DNA of 9,536 bases from Bacillota bacterium. Lineage in GTDB: Bacteria; Bacillota; Limnochordia; Limnochordales; ZCTH02-B6. The stretch is taken from contig PKQR01000083.1 of the NCBI GenBank assembly GCA_017578085.1, positions 1-9,536 of the forward strand, in the 5' to 3' direction. A model generated the notes under the pieces. That model was not told the origin of the DNA, made no database searches, and saw only the letters and a list, made by a program, of their open reading frames with translations. Positions 1-7,064 of this stretch are shown here, piece by piece. The translations under genes were made by a program, and so were the position numbers. How positions within the stretch are numbered: position 1 is the first letter of the stretch; each line of letters starts with the position of its first letter.

Positions 1-322
1 TCACGTACACGGTGCCGCGCGAAATGATGATCTCATCTCCCGGGATGCCGATGATGCGCTTGATGAAATGCTGGCGCGGGTTGGCCGGATACCGGAAGAC
101 GATCACATCGCCGCGCTGGGGCTCCTGGAACCGGTACGTCAGGCGGTCCACCAGCAGCCGCTGCCCGTCTTCTAGTGTAGGCAACATGGACGGCCCGTCG
201 ACGGTGAACGCCCGGGCCACGAACGTCATGATAAACAACGCTAGGATTGCGGCCCCGACGAGGGTTTCCACATACTCGCGCAACGGGGACTTGCGGGGAC
301 CAATCCGGGGCGCAGGGCGCAC
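1..322 (-). CDS. lepB: Type I signal peptidase (S26 family), C-terminus cut by window edge
   Basis: This membrane-anchored serine/lysine protease removes signal peptides from exported proteins on the outer face of the cytoplasmic membrane. The start is GTG at 322, preceded on the minus strand by GGAGGT nine bases upstream, so the choice is well supported. The 107 visible residues have a short basic N-terminus, one membrane segment (about residues 18-39, LVGAAILALFIMTFVARAF), then GPSMLPTL with the nucleophile Ser45. The box RGDVIVFRYP (70-79) follows, and FIKRIIGIPGDEI contains the general-base Lys88. Both members of the catalytic dyad are therefore inside the window, and the rest of the beta domain lies beyond base 1. 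It is transcribed leftward, downstream of the YpiB-like gene with a 163-bp gap, so it may have its own promoter. The single anchor resembles the Bacillota/SipS type. The family call is very secure. Confidence 0.95.
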   Translation of the reverse strand, partial: MRPAPRIGPRKSPLREYVETLVGAAILALFIMTFVARAFTVDGPSMLPTLEDGQRLLVDRLTYRFQEPQRGDVIVFRYPANPRQHFIKRIIGIPGDEIIISRGTVYV

Positions 323-369
323 CCTGCTTCCACCTCCGACGGGGACGGGGCAGCTCCGGACCTGCGTGA

Positions 370-384
370 GGCAGGCCGCCTGCC
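370..384. repeat. Short inverted repeat in lepB leader
   Basis: GGCAGG and CCTGCC flank a 3-base centre, giving a perfect 6-bp stem. It lies about 50 bases upstream of the lepB start in the gap at 323-485. A neighbouring CCTGC at 361-365 could pair with the left arm instead, so alternative foldings exist. No T-tract follows on either strand, so it is not an intrinsic terminator. The same gap also holds an imperfect CTGGT/ACCAG hairpin near 448-464, just past the YpiB-like stop. I see no convincing -35/-10 pair for lepB. Confidence 0.3.
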
Positions 385-485
385 AATTAAAATGTGTACC
401 TCGCAAGACTTCGGATGGGACCTTGAAAATCCTGCCGGTGGCCGGCTGGTTTTTTGGACCAGGCCAAAGCCCGCGGGACAGAGGC

Positions 486-1097
486 CTAGAGGTCCCAGAG
501 GCAGCGGTTGACGACCTCCCTGTAGAGGGGCACCCGCGCAGCAAAAGTGGCTCGGTCGCCTTTGGCCAGCGCCTGCTCGATTTCGTCCCGCAGGACAATG
601 GCCAGGAGCGCGAGATCGATCTGCTCGCGGACGATCTCGTCGAGCACCTGCTCCAGGCTCTCCTTGGTTTCCGCGTCGGGCGGCAGAGCGGGGTTGGGCT
701 CCACCACCGCCGCGTACCACGGCGGCGGATCACCGGCGAAGCAAAAGGTCACGTACAGGCGGCTCTGGAAATGGCTCAGCCGGGTCAGGGCTTCCACCGG
801 ATCGTGCAACCGCACGGAGCTGGTGCGATGGACCTGCCGCACCAGATGCCCGTTGACGATGCTGACCTCTTCGCGCTGGCAGGCGCCCAGCTCCAATTCG
901 AAACCGACGGCGTCGCTGCCCAGCTCCGACACCACCATGGTGTTGGAAAGAAAATCCCGGTTAGCGACGAAGGTAATCCGCTCCACGAACTCGGGATTGT
1001 CCAGCAGCGCGTTGAGCACGACCCTACTCAGCGGTTCCTTGAGCTGCAGCCGGGAAAATCGAGCTATGGCCTCCAGCTTGGGTGTCACGGCCATCAC
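486..1097 (-). CDS. YpiB/UPF0302-like protein with C-terminal IDEAL-like domain
   Basis: This is a 203-residue soluble protein with no signal peptide or membrane segment. The order of its parts recalls Bacillus YpiB (UPF0302). There is a helical start, then LSRVVLNALLDNPEFVERITF (about 23-43), an MVVSE strand, and the stretch RLYVTFCFAGDPPPWYAAVVEPNP (113-136). That stretch matches in form the YpiB segment ending in a conserved Glu-x-Asn-Pro. The end, RDEIEQALAKGDRATFAARVP (170-190), resembles the IDEAL motif found at the C-terminus of YpiB and related small Bacillota proteins. YpiB has been linked to turnover of lipopolysaccharide-type or regulatory proteins in some reports, but no biochemical role can be read from this sequence. 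The start may be GTG at 1097 or ATG at 1094; an in-frame stop at 1140-1142 limits any further extension. It lies upstream of lepB and diverges from the metallo-hydrolase. The assignment is from memory of the family and moderately sure. Confidence 0.65.
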   Translation of the reverse strand: MMAVTPKLEAIARFSRLQLKEPLSRVVLNALLDNPEFVERITFVANRDFLSNTMVVSELGSDAVGFELELGACQREEVSIVNGHLVRQVHRTSSVRLHDPVEALTRLSHFQSRLYVTFCFAGDPPPWYAAVVEPNPALPPDAETKESLEQVLDEIVREQIDLALLAIVLRDEIEQALAKGDRATFAARVPLYREVVNRCLWDL

Positions 1098-1120
1098 CCC
1101 GATCCGCTCTGGATCCCGAT

Positions 1121-1135
1121 CCCGCCGTGAGCGGG
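1121..1135. repeat. Hairpin in the divergent spacer
   Basis: CCCGC and GCGGG form a 5-bp stem around CGTGA. On the plus strand TTTCT follows, but no plus-strand gene ends here. On the minus strand it falls in the leader of the YpiB-like gene, some 25 bases before its start. It could be a weak leader structure or chance in GC-rich DNA. Confidence 0.25.
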
Positions 1136-1208
1136 TTTCTCACATGATATGCGGGTCGTAGTGGGCGAAATGAAGCGTCGATGCTTCCCCAGCGAAAGGG
1201 TAATGCTA

Positions 1209-1214
1209 TATATT
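1209..1214 (+). promoter_or_regulatory. Candidate -10 element for the metallo-hydrolase gene
   Basis: TATATT lies in a short AT-rich island of the divergent spacer (1098-1285), about 75 bases upstream of the chosen start of the metallo-hydrolase. It matches the TATAAT consensus at five of six positions. No good TTGACA-like box lies 16-18 bases upstream. The call rests on position and AT-richness only. Confidence 0.25.
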
Positions 1215-1285
1215 CTGGCGGGGATAGTGTTTTCCTCCCACATCACGAGTTGGGAAACTCTTCCGCAAAAAGGAGCGCGTTCCTG

Positions 1286-2068
1286 TTGGAGCTGCTGTTC
1301 TTGGGCACGGGGACTTCCATGGGCGTGCCGGTGATCGGCTGCGACTGCCCGGTCTGCACGTCCCCCGATCCCCGCAACCGGCGCAACCGTTCATCGGTCC
1401 TCATCCGTCACAAGGACGCCCACGTCCTCATCGACACCGCGCCCGAACTGCGCCAGCAGGCGCTGCGTTTTGGCCTGCGCCGGATCGACGCGGTGTTCTT
1501 GACGCATACCCATGCGGACCACATTTTCGGCTTTGACGATTTGCGCCGCTTCAATCACCTCCAGGGGAAACCGATACCGGTGTACGGCTCGCCCGACACC
1601 CTGGGGGAACTCCAGCGCATCTTTGCGTATTGCTTCCGGCCCCAGCAGCCGGGCGGATCCAAGCCGGAGGTCGAGCTCCGCCCCGTCGAAGGCCCGTTTC
1701 GCCTCGGCAGCCTCATGTGCACGCCGATCCCTGTGTGGCATGGGCAAATGCCGGTCACCGGCTGGCGCATCGGCCGCGTCGCGTACGTCACCGACGCCAG
1801 CCGCATCCCGGACGAATCCCTCGCCTTGCTTGAGGACTTGGACGTGCTGGTCCTGGGAGCGCTCCGCTTCCGCCCTCACCCCACCCACATGTCCATCGGC
1901 GAAGCGCTGTCCGTCATCGCCGATCTCAAACCCCGCCAGGCGTTCTTGACCCACCTGTCCCACGACGTGGACCACGCCCGCACGGATCAGGATTTGCCCC
2001 CGGCGGTGCACCTGGCCTACGACGGGCTGAGCGTCCACGTCCCCGATCCCGAAGACGGCGCTCCGTAA
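1286..2068 (+). CDS. PhnP-like metallo-beta-lactamase-fold hydrolase
   Basis: This is a cytoplasmic metal-dependent phosphodiesterase-type enzyme of 260 residues. Visible motifs, counting from the TTG at 1286, are: LFLGTGTSMGVPV (4-16); a Cys-x-Cys-x2-Cys cluster, CDCPVC (19-24), as in the structural zinc site of E. coli PhnP; HTHADH (74-79), the metal-binding signature; His152; Asp170 in VTDAS; HPTH (198-201); and THLSH with His223. The C-terminal YDGLSVHV also mirrors PhnP. AAAAAGGAG lies 10 bases before TTG 1286. An ATG at 1181 is in frame, but it would add 35 residues unlike the family and skip this ribosome binding site. A CTG at 1283 is a less likely alternative. PhnP acts on 5-phosphoribosyl 1,2-cyclic phosphate in phosphonate breakdown, but no other phn gene is near. 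The substrate is therefore open; only the family is secure. Confidence 0.88.
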   Translation: MELLFLGTGTSMGVPVIGCDCPVCTSPDPRNRRNRSSVLIRHKDAHVLIDTAPELRQQALRFGLRRIDAVFLTHTHADHIFGFDDLRRFNHLQGKPIPVYGSPDTLGELQRIFAYCFRPQQPGGSKPEVELRPVEGPFRLGSLMCTPIPVWHGQMPVTGWRIGRVAYVTDASRIPDESLALLEDLDVLVLGALRFRPHPTHMSIGEALSVIADLKPRQAFLTHLSHDVDHARTDQDLPPAVHLAYDGLSVHVPDPEDGAP

Positions 2069-2095
2069 AAAAAACAAAAATCGGCCGTGGGCCGG
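2067..2095 (-). terminator. Intrinsic-terminator-like hairpin reading on the minus strand
   Basis: On the minus strand CGGCC and GGCCG (2082-2094, 3-base loop) form a GC-only stem. It is followed at once by A, five Ts, G and eight Ts, which is a textbook U-tract. On the plus strand the A-tract comes before the stem, so this would not stop transcription of the metallo-hydrolase, whose TAA overlaps the A-run. No minus-strand gene is visible upstream of it until 9536, so its client is unknown. Confidence 0.55.
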
Positions 2096-2124
2096 AACCG
2101 ATATCTAATGGGGAAGGAAACCTT

Positions 2125-2186
2125 GCCCAAGGCACGAAGTGCTTCGAAGATATGGGCCTTGCCTCGCGCGGGCCTCTGCCCGCGCG
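2125..2186. repeat. Nested inverted repeats upstream of the LolA-like gene
   Basis: A CAAGGC/GCCTTG pair (about 2129-2163) encloses a small CGAAG-TG-CTTCG hairpin. Just beyond it, CGCGCGGGC (2165-2173) and GCCCGCGCG (2178-2186) form a perfect 9-bp stem with a CTCT loop, ending 11 bases before the AGGAGG of the next gene. No T-tract follows on the plus strand. I compared it by eye with common riboswitch, T-box, 6S and SRP RNA signatures and recognised none. Confidence 0.5.
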
Positions 2187-2215
2187 TCGAATATGTGAGG
2201 AGGAACCCCGCGTCG

Positions 2216-2917
2216 ATGCACGGATGGCGCTCGATTACCAGCTCGTTCATCGTGCCCTTGGCGGCCCTGTTGCTATTGGCCGGCACAGCCCGTGTCGAGA
2301 AAGCAGACCTCCCAGCGGTGACCATCGAGGAGATCGTTCAGCAGGTGGAGGCCAAATTCAGCACCATCACTGAGATCGAGGTCACCGTTGAGGTGGAGCA
2401 ATACAACGCCACCGACGGCAGCGTCACCCCGGGGCGGGGCCGGCTGCTCGCGGTGCTGCCGGACCTGTTCCGCTTCGAATGGCTTGAGCCTGACATGCTC
2501 GCCGGCTCGATCCTCTTGGTCGACCGGGCCAAAAACGAAGCGCGCCAGTACAACCCGATCCGGGAAGAGATCATCGTCCAGCGCTGGGACCGCCTGGCGG
2601 AGCAGCAGAATCTCGGGCAGGAGCTCAACCGGTGGCTTTCCTTGCCCAATCCTGACAATTACGAACTGACCTTGGGCGGCATTGCGTACAACGACAGCGA
2701 ACCCCACTACGTCGTCCTCGCCCGCCCGCTGAGCGATCCCAGGCAGCTTTACGAGTTTTACGTTCATCCTGACTCCTGGATGATAAGCCAATTCCGATAC
2801 TATAACGTGGACGGCCGGCTGGCACTGCGCGCTGTCTTGCGCGACCTGCGCATCAACGCCGGCCTGGACGAAGAGCGCGTGCGCGCCCTGCCTGAGGCGA
2901 TAGTCCGCTACCGTTGA
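2216..2917 (+). CDS. Exported LolA-like protein
   Basis: This is a 233-residue protein with an N-terminal signal peptide (h-region IVPLAALLLLAGTA, about 12-25) and no lipobox cysteine, so it is probably released outside the cytoplasmic membrane. The mature part shows the LolA-type pattern. A helix, IEEIVQQVEAKFSTI, is followed by alternating strands (ITEIEVTVEVEQYNA, GRLLAVLPDLFRFEWLEP, ILLVDRAKNEARQYNP). The C-terminal strands are YEFYVHPDSWMISQFRYYN and LRAVLRDLRINAG. LolA-fold proteins carry lipids or lipoproteins in a hydrophobic groove across the periplasm. The start is ATG 2216 with AGGAGG 12 bases upstream, which is rather long spacing. The frame stays open back to 2087 but crosses the hairpins, so longer starts are unlikely. 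The stop is 40 bp before the RND gene, which suggests one operon. Fold assignment is moderately sure; the cargo is unknown. Confidence 0.7.
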   Translation: MHGWRSITSSFIVPLAALLLLAGTARVEKADLPAVTIEEIVQQVEAKFSTITEIEVTVEVEQYNATDGSVTPGRGRLLAVLPDLFRFEWLEPDMLAGSILLVDRAKNEARQYNPIREEIIVQRWDRLAEQQNLGQELNRWLSLPNPDNYELTLGGIAYNDSEPHYVVLARPLSDPRQLYEFYVHPDSWMISQFRYYNVDGRLALRAVLRDLRINAGLDEERVRALPEAIVRYR

Positions 2918-2957
2918 AAACGGCCGGCTGTCGCATCATCTGCAAGGAGCGACCCGT

Positions 2958-5900
2958 GTGAGGCTGTCTGAACTCGCCGTCCGGCGCCCGGTCACCACGG
3001 CCATGTTCATCGCCGCCACCGTGCTTGCCGGCGTCATGGCCGCGACCGGGCTAGGACTTGACCTGTACCCGGAACTGAACCTGCCCTACGTCACCGTCGC
3101 GACCGTCTATCCCAACGCGGACCCGCAGACGGTGGAGGCCGAGGTAACGCATCTGGTGGAGGGCGTCCTGGCCACGGCCAGGGGCCTGCGCCGCATCGAC
3201 TCGCTGAGCATGGAAAACGTGTCCCTCGTTTTTGCCGAGTTCGGCTGGGGCACGCCCATTGAGGAAACCATCGCGGAAATCCGGGCACGGCTCGGGGTCC
3301 TGGCCCTCACGTTCCCCAGCGGCGTCCAGACGCCGGTTGTCCTGCGCCTGGACCCCAACCAGTTTCCCACGCTCCTCATCGGGGTGTCAGGCTCGGGCGA
3401 CCTGCTCACGGTCACGGATTTGGCCTTGGAAGTGGTGCAGCCGCGCCTTGAGCGCGTGCCGGGCGTCGCGCAGGTGGCGGTGCTGGGCGGCGTCGAGCGG
3501 GAGATCCAGGTCCTCTACGACAGCGCCAAGCTGCGGGAGCACGGCCTGACCCCTGCCCACTTGCAGCAGTTCCTGCAGCTTCAAAACGCGACGGTGCCGG
3601 CTGGCGTGGTCGAACACAACGGCGTGCGCTACCAGACCCGCGTCGGCAACCACTTCACGAGCGTGCAGCAAATCCGCGACCTGGTCATCGGCGAAAACCG
3701 CCTGCCGGTGGAGGGCCTCGCCGCCCTGTGGCCGCCCTTGCTGCAGGTCAAGGACGTGGCGCAGGTGGTGGAGGGCGTGAAGCCGCCGACGGGCTACGCC
3801 CGTATGGACGGCCGGCCGACCGTCCTGCTCCAGGTGTTCAAGTCTTCGGGTGCGAATACCGTCGCGGTGGCCGACGGCGTCCGGGCCGCGCTGGCGGAGC
3901 TGAAAAGCATCTTACCGGACGCGGACTTGACCGTCATTATTGACCAATCCACCGCCATCCGGCGATCGCTGGAGAGCCTGGTCGTCTTTGGCCTGATGGG
4001 CGCTGCCGCCGTCGTCCTGGTCTTGTTCCTGTTCCTGCGCACGTGGCGGGGCATGATCGTGGTGGCCTTGGCGATTCCCCTTTCGGTCCTCTTGACCTTG
4101 GCCGCCTTGTACTTGTTGCGGATGAACCTGAACCTGATGACCCTGGGCGGGCTTGCCCTGGCCACCGGCATGGTGGTCGACAACGCCATCATCGTCCTGG
4201 AAAACATCTTCCGGCGACGCAGCCAGGGGGAGGATCCGGTCAGCGCCAGCATCGCCGGCGGCCAGGAGATGACCGCTGCCATTGCGGCCGCCACCCTGAC
4301 GACCGTCGCCGTCTTCCTGCCTGCGGCGCTCTTGGACACCTTCGCCGGGCAACTCTTTAAGGAACTGGGCATCACCGTCTCCCTGGCCTTGGGCGCGTCG
4401 CTGCTCATCGCTCTCACCGTCGTCCCCAGCCTCGCCGCCCGATTGTTGCGCTCATCCTTGCCGGCGGCCGGCGCCGCGTGGGATTCGGGGGCCATCGCCC
4501 GCACCTACGGCCGGCTCCTTGAACGGATTCTGCGCCGGCCCGGACCGCTTCTGGGCTTCGTGGCCGTGCTCTCCCTGGTGACGGTGGGCATCGTTCCACT
4601 CCTGGACACCGAATTTCTTCCCAAGGGCTACAGGCGGTCCATCTACATCACGATGGAAACTCCGCCGGGCACCACGTTGGCCGAGACGGACGCCGTCGCC
4701 CGCATGGCCGAGGAGCGGCTCAAGGCTTTGCACGACATCCAACACGTGGCAACGCAGGTGGGCGAGCAGCGCCAGGAGGACGTCATCTCCCTCTTGGGTG
4801 ACTACGGGCCCAACACCATCCAGCTCATCGCGTTTTTGCGCTCGCCGGCCAGCCCGGAGCGGCTCCCCGCGGTCATGGCACAGATCCGCGAAACCCTTGC
4901 CGACCTGCCGGTGGCGCGCCTGGCGGTGAGCGACGAGTGGAATTCCACCACCAGCGTGTTTTCCAGCGCCATCGTGCTGCAACTCAGCGGTCGGGACGTG
5001 GGCACGCTCCAACAGCTCGCGGCGGACATCCGCCAGCGGCTGCAGACGCACCCGGCGGTGGGCGATGTGCACATTCCCTACGCCGCGCCCCAGCCGGAGC
5101 TGTTCCTGGCGGTCAACCAGTCCCGTGCCTTGATCGGCGGCCTGACCACAGCCCAGATCAGCCTCGCCGTGCGCAACGCGTTGACAGGCGTCGAGGTGAC
5201 CCAGGTCCGGGAAAACGGGCGTACCATCCCGGTCGTCCTGCGGCCACAGCCCACCGAAACCGCCGACCTCTCGCGGTTGCTGGATTACCCGGTCACCTCG
5301 CCGGTGGTCGTCTCCATGACGGAGTCGTCCGCCGTGCGCCTGGCCAATGTCGTCAGCGTGGAAGAAGGCACGGCCCCCCAGGCCATCCGGCGCATCGACG
5401 GCATGCGGGCCCTCGAGGTGCAGGTGCGTTCGGCCGGGGGTGACCTGGGTGCTACCTTGGCCGCGGTCGACGAGGCCATCGCTTCCCTGGAGTTGCCTCC
5501 TGGCTACGAGATCCGCACGGCAGGCATCCGCCAGTTGATCAACGACTCCCTCTCCGACTTGACCCGGGTGCTTCTGTGGTCACTGGTCCTGGTGTACGTG
5601 GTGATGGCGGCCCAACTTGAGACGTGGCGCCATCCCCTCATCATCATGGTGACCGTTCCCCTGGCCGGGAGCGGGGCGATTTGGGCCCTCTGGATCACCG
5701 GCCAGAAGCTCGGGGTCGCCTCCCTGGTCGGACTCATCATGGTGGGCGGCATCGCCGTCAACAACGGCATCGTCCTGGTAGATCGCTTCCTGCAGCTGCG
5801 CCGCCAGGGCGCGGACGTCCATGCCGCCGTGGTAGATGCGGCCACCAGCCGCCTGCGTCCCGTGCTGATGACGGCGGTGACCACCATCGCCGGCATGCTT

Positions 5901-7037
5901 CCCATGGCGGTCACCCGCGGGGAGGGCACGGAGTTCCAGGTGCCGCTCGCGGTGGCCGTTATCGGTGGGCTTCTGACGGCCACGGTGCTCACGCTGTTCG
6001 TCGTGCCCGCCCTGTGCCTCCTGAGCGAGGGGCGCCGGGCGCGGGGCAGGCGCAACTCGGCCGGCGCAGCGGCCGCTGTGTCGCTACTTGTTGCCATCTC
6101 CTTCTTGTTCGGGGCGCCCCACGTCCGGGCGCAAGCCCCCACCTCCGGCCTGCGCTGGATCGCGGGCGTCGGATACGACATCAGAAGCCAGGCACCGCTT
6201 TACCTCCTGGGAGCCGGTTTGGAAACCCGGCGCGGCGACTGGCGGTGGAAGCTGGAGCTGCAGGCCGCCGCCGACGCCGGCGGCGACCCGCGCCTCGTCA
6301 GCCTGGATGCTGGAGCCGAGTGGTTTCAGCCCGTGTCCTTCTTTGGGTACTACGAGCTCAACGGCCGGCTCACGCTCCGCACGGACGGGCGGGGTGGTCC
6401 CATCCGCTCCGCCGTTGCCCTGCGGAGCGAGGGCGTATTGGGGAACCTGACGGGTATGCTCCTCTTGGACGCGGTCCCACCCGATTTCCCGGTGCTGCCT
6501 TGGGACCCGCCGCGCTTGGTGGAGCTGGCGGCGGGTGGGCACGGGCGCTGGCACGTGAAGGCCGAGCTGCGCGAACAGCATAACCGGGAACTCAACCTGC
6601 TGCGCGAGCTGCAGTGGTCCCGCAAGCGCTGGCCGGAGGGGGATCCAGGCGCTGCCGTCCTCGCAGGCGGTGCAGAGGTTCGTGCCGGATCCGGGTGGCT
6701 CTTGGGCAAGATGGGTATCCGCTGGAGCGGCAACTGCTGGCAGCCCGTCTTCGGCGCGGGCTACCGCTTCCGCCCCAGTCCCTACTCCCAGCTGGCCATC
6801 GCCGCCGTCACAGCCACCGCCTTCACCGATCGCCCGGGCTTGTCGGTCAGCTACCAGCTGCTCACGGACGCCCAGGCCCTGGTCGGCGGCCTGGACGTAG
6901 CTTTCTCCGATGGGCGGCTGCTTCCCGCCCTCTTTCTCCATGGAGAGCCCCACTCGGGCGGGTGGCGCTGGCAGCTTCGCCTTGGTTCCCCACAAGCCGA
7001 GCCCCCGCTGGCTCTCGGCGTCACCATCGCCTTCTAA
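2958..7037 (+). CDS. AcrB-type RND permease with C-terminal beta-barrel-like extension
   Basis: This is a proton-driven exporter of 1359 residues; usual RND permeases have about 1020-1060. The start is GTG 2958 with AAGGAG eight bases upstream. Residues 1-1024 make a full pump: TM1 (about 12-32), periplasmic porter domain (33-335), TM2-TM6 (about 340-490), TM7 (about 529-548), second porter domain (550-865) and TM8-TM12 (about 868-1020). TM4 carries GMVVDNAIIVLENI with Asp408-Asn409, where AcrB has two Asp. TM10 carries GGIAVNNGIVLVD, with Asn where AcrB has Lys940. The TM11 start RLRPVLMT is conserved. Residues 1025-1060 add a basic stretch plus a hydrophobic segment, and 1061-1359 are beta-rich and end in Phe. 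The gene follows the LolA-like gene; there is no adaptor (MFP) gene. Hydrophobic or amphipathic substrates are likely from the family, but the actual one is unknown. The pump call is certain; the extension's role is inference. Confidence 0.93.
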   Translation: MRLSELAVRRPVTTAMFIAATVLAGVMAATGLGLDLYPELNLPYVTVATVYPNADPQTVEAEVTHLVEGVLATARGLRRIDSLSMENVSLVFAEFGWGTPIEETIAEIRARLGVLALTFPSGVQTPVVLRLDPNQFPTLLIGVSGSGDLLTVTDLALEVVQPRLERVPGVAQVAVLGGVEREIQVLYDSAKLREHGLTPAHLQQFLQLQNATVPAGVVEHNGVRYQTRVGNHFTSVQQIRDLVIGENRLPVEGLAALWPPLLQVKDVAQVVEGVKPPTGYARMDGRPTVLLQVFKSSGANTVAVADGVRAALAELKSILPDADLTVIIDQSTAIRRSLESLVVFGLMGAAAVVLVLFLFLRTWRGMIVVALAIPLSVLLTLAALYLLRMNLNLMTLGGLALATGMVVDNAIIVLENIFRRRSQGEDPVSASIAGGQEMTAAIAAATLTTVAVFLPAALLDTFAGQLFKELGITVSLALGASLLIALTVVPSLAARLLRSSLPAAGAAWDSGAIARTYGRLLERILRRPGPLLGFVAVLSLVTVGIVPLLDTEFLPKGYRRSIYITMETPPGTTLAETDAVARMAEERLKALHDIQHVATQVGEQRQEDVISLLGDYGPNTIQLIAFLRSPASPERLPAVMAQIRETLADLPVARLAVSDEWNSTTSVFSSAIVLQLSGRDVGTLQQLAADIRQRLQTHPAVGDVHIPYAAPQPELFLAVNQSRALIGGLTTAQISLAVRNALTGVEVTQVRENGRTIPVVLRPQPTETADLSRLLDYPVTSPVVVSMTESSAVRLANVVSVEEGTAPQAIRRIDGMRALEVQVRSAGGDLGATLAAVDEAIASLELPPGYEIRTAGIRQLINDSLSDLTRVLLWSLVLVYVVMAAQLETWRHPLIIMVTVPLAGSGAIWALWITGQKLGVASLVGLIMVGGIAVNNGIVLVDRFLQLRRQGADVHAAVVDAATSRLRPVLMTAVTTIAGMLPMAVTRGEGTEFQVPLAVAVIGGLLTATVLTLFVVPALCLLSEGRRARGRRNSAGAAAAVSLLVAISFLFGAPHVRAQAPTSGLRWIAGVGYDIRSQAPLYLLGAGLETRRGDWRWKLELQAAADAGGDPRLVSLDAGAEWFQPVSFFGYYELNGRLTLRTDGRGGPIRSAVALRSEGVLGNLTGMLLLDAVPPDFPVLPWDPPRLVELAAGGHGRWHVKAELREQHNRELNLLRELQWSRKRWPEGDPGAAVLAGGAEVRAGSGWLLGKMGIRWSGNCWQPVFGAGYRFRPSPYSQLAIAAVTATAFTDRPGLSVSYQLLTDAQALVGGLDVAFSDGRLLPALFLHGEPHSGGWRWQLRLGSPQAEPPLALGVTIAF
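6030..6137 (+). other. Signal-peptide-like segment inside the RND fusion
   Basis: Residues 1025-1060 of the RND protein look like a complete Sec signal peptide placed in mid-protein. A basic n-region (RRARGRR) comes first, then a hydrophobic core (AAAAVSLLVAISFLFG) and a c-region ending HVRAQA-AP with small residues at -3 and -1. TM12 of an RND pump ends in the cytoplasm, so this segment would be a thirteenth crossing that places the rest outside. No ATG lies in this stretch. The first GTG (codon 1041) would lose the basic part, so an independent gene start is poorly supported. Confidence 0.7.
6138..7034 (+). other. Beta-barrel-like C-terminal domain of the RND fusion
   Basis: Residues 1061-1359 hold many short strands with alternating hydrophobic and polar residues. 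Examples are LRWIAGVGYDIRS, LYLLGAGLETRRG, WRWKLELQAAAD, LVSLDAGAEWFQ, ELNGRLTLRTDG, QPVFGAGYRFRP and LSVSYQLLTD. They are separated by turns rich in Gly, Asp and Pro. The chain ends LALGVTIAF with a terminal Phe, the classic last residue of outer-membrane barrels recognised by BamA. The size would allow roughly 12-14 strands. I do not recognise a named family; a periplasmic beta-sandwich is the alternative. Confidence 0.6.
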
Positions 7038-7064
7038 CCTTTCCGAGCCTTCGCGTTTCCAGAC

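Noticed and set aside
12..1130. Long plus-strand open frame (372 codons) across the left end
   Set aside because: It is antisense to lepB and the YpiB-like gene. Both of those carry recognisable motifs, whereas this frame is low-complexity in Arg, Ser and Pro, as expected of a GC-rich shadow.
1181..1285. ATG start at 1181 for the metallo-hydrolase
   Set aside because: It would add 35 residues not seen in PhnP-like enzymes and leave AAAAAGGAG inside the gene. The TTG at 1286 lies just before the conserved first strand.
2081..2200. Known riboswitch, T-box, 6S, tmRNA or SRP RNA in the structured spacer
   Set aside because: The conserved cores I could recall for these classes are absent on both strands, so it is left as an unnamed structured region.
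3794..4504. 236-codon minus-strand open frame inside the RND gene
   Set aside because: It lies antisense to conserved TM2-TM6 of the pump and has no recognisable domain.
6030..6140. Separate barrel gene overlapping the RND end
   Set aside because: There is no ATG in the linker, and the first GTG (codon 1041) would remove the basic part of the signal peptide. No clear ribosome binding site was seen. A sequencing error that merged two genes cannot be fully excluded.
6084..6995. 303-codon minus-strand open frame opposite the RND tail
   Set aside because: It has no family features. The plus strand is in frame with the pump and shows a signal-peptide-like segment and regular strand pattern, so the minus frame is a codon-bias shadow.
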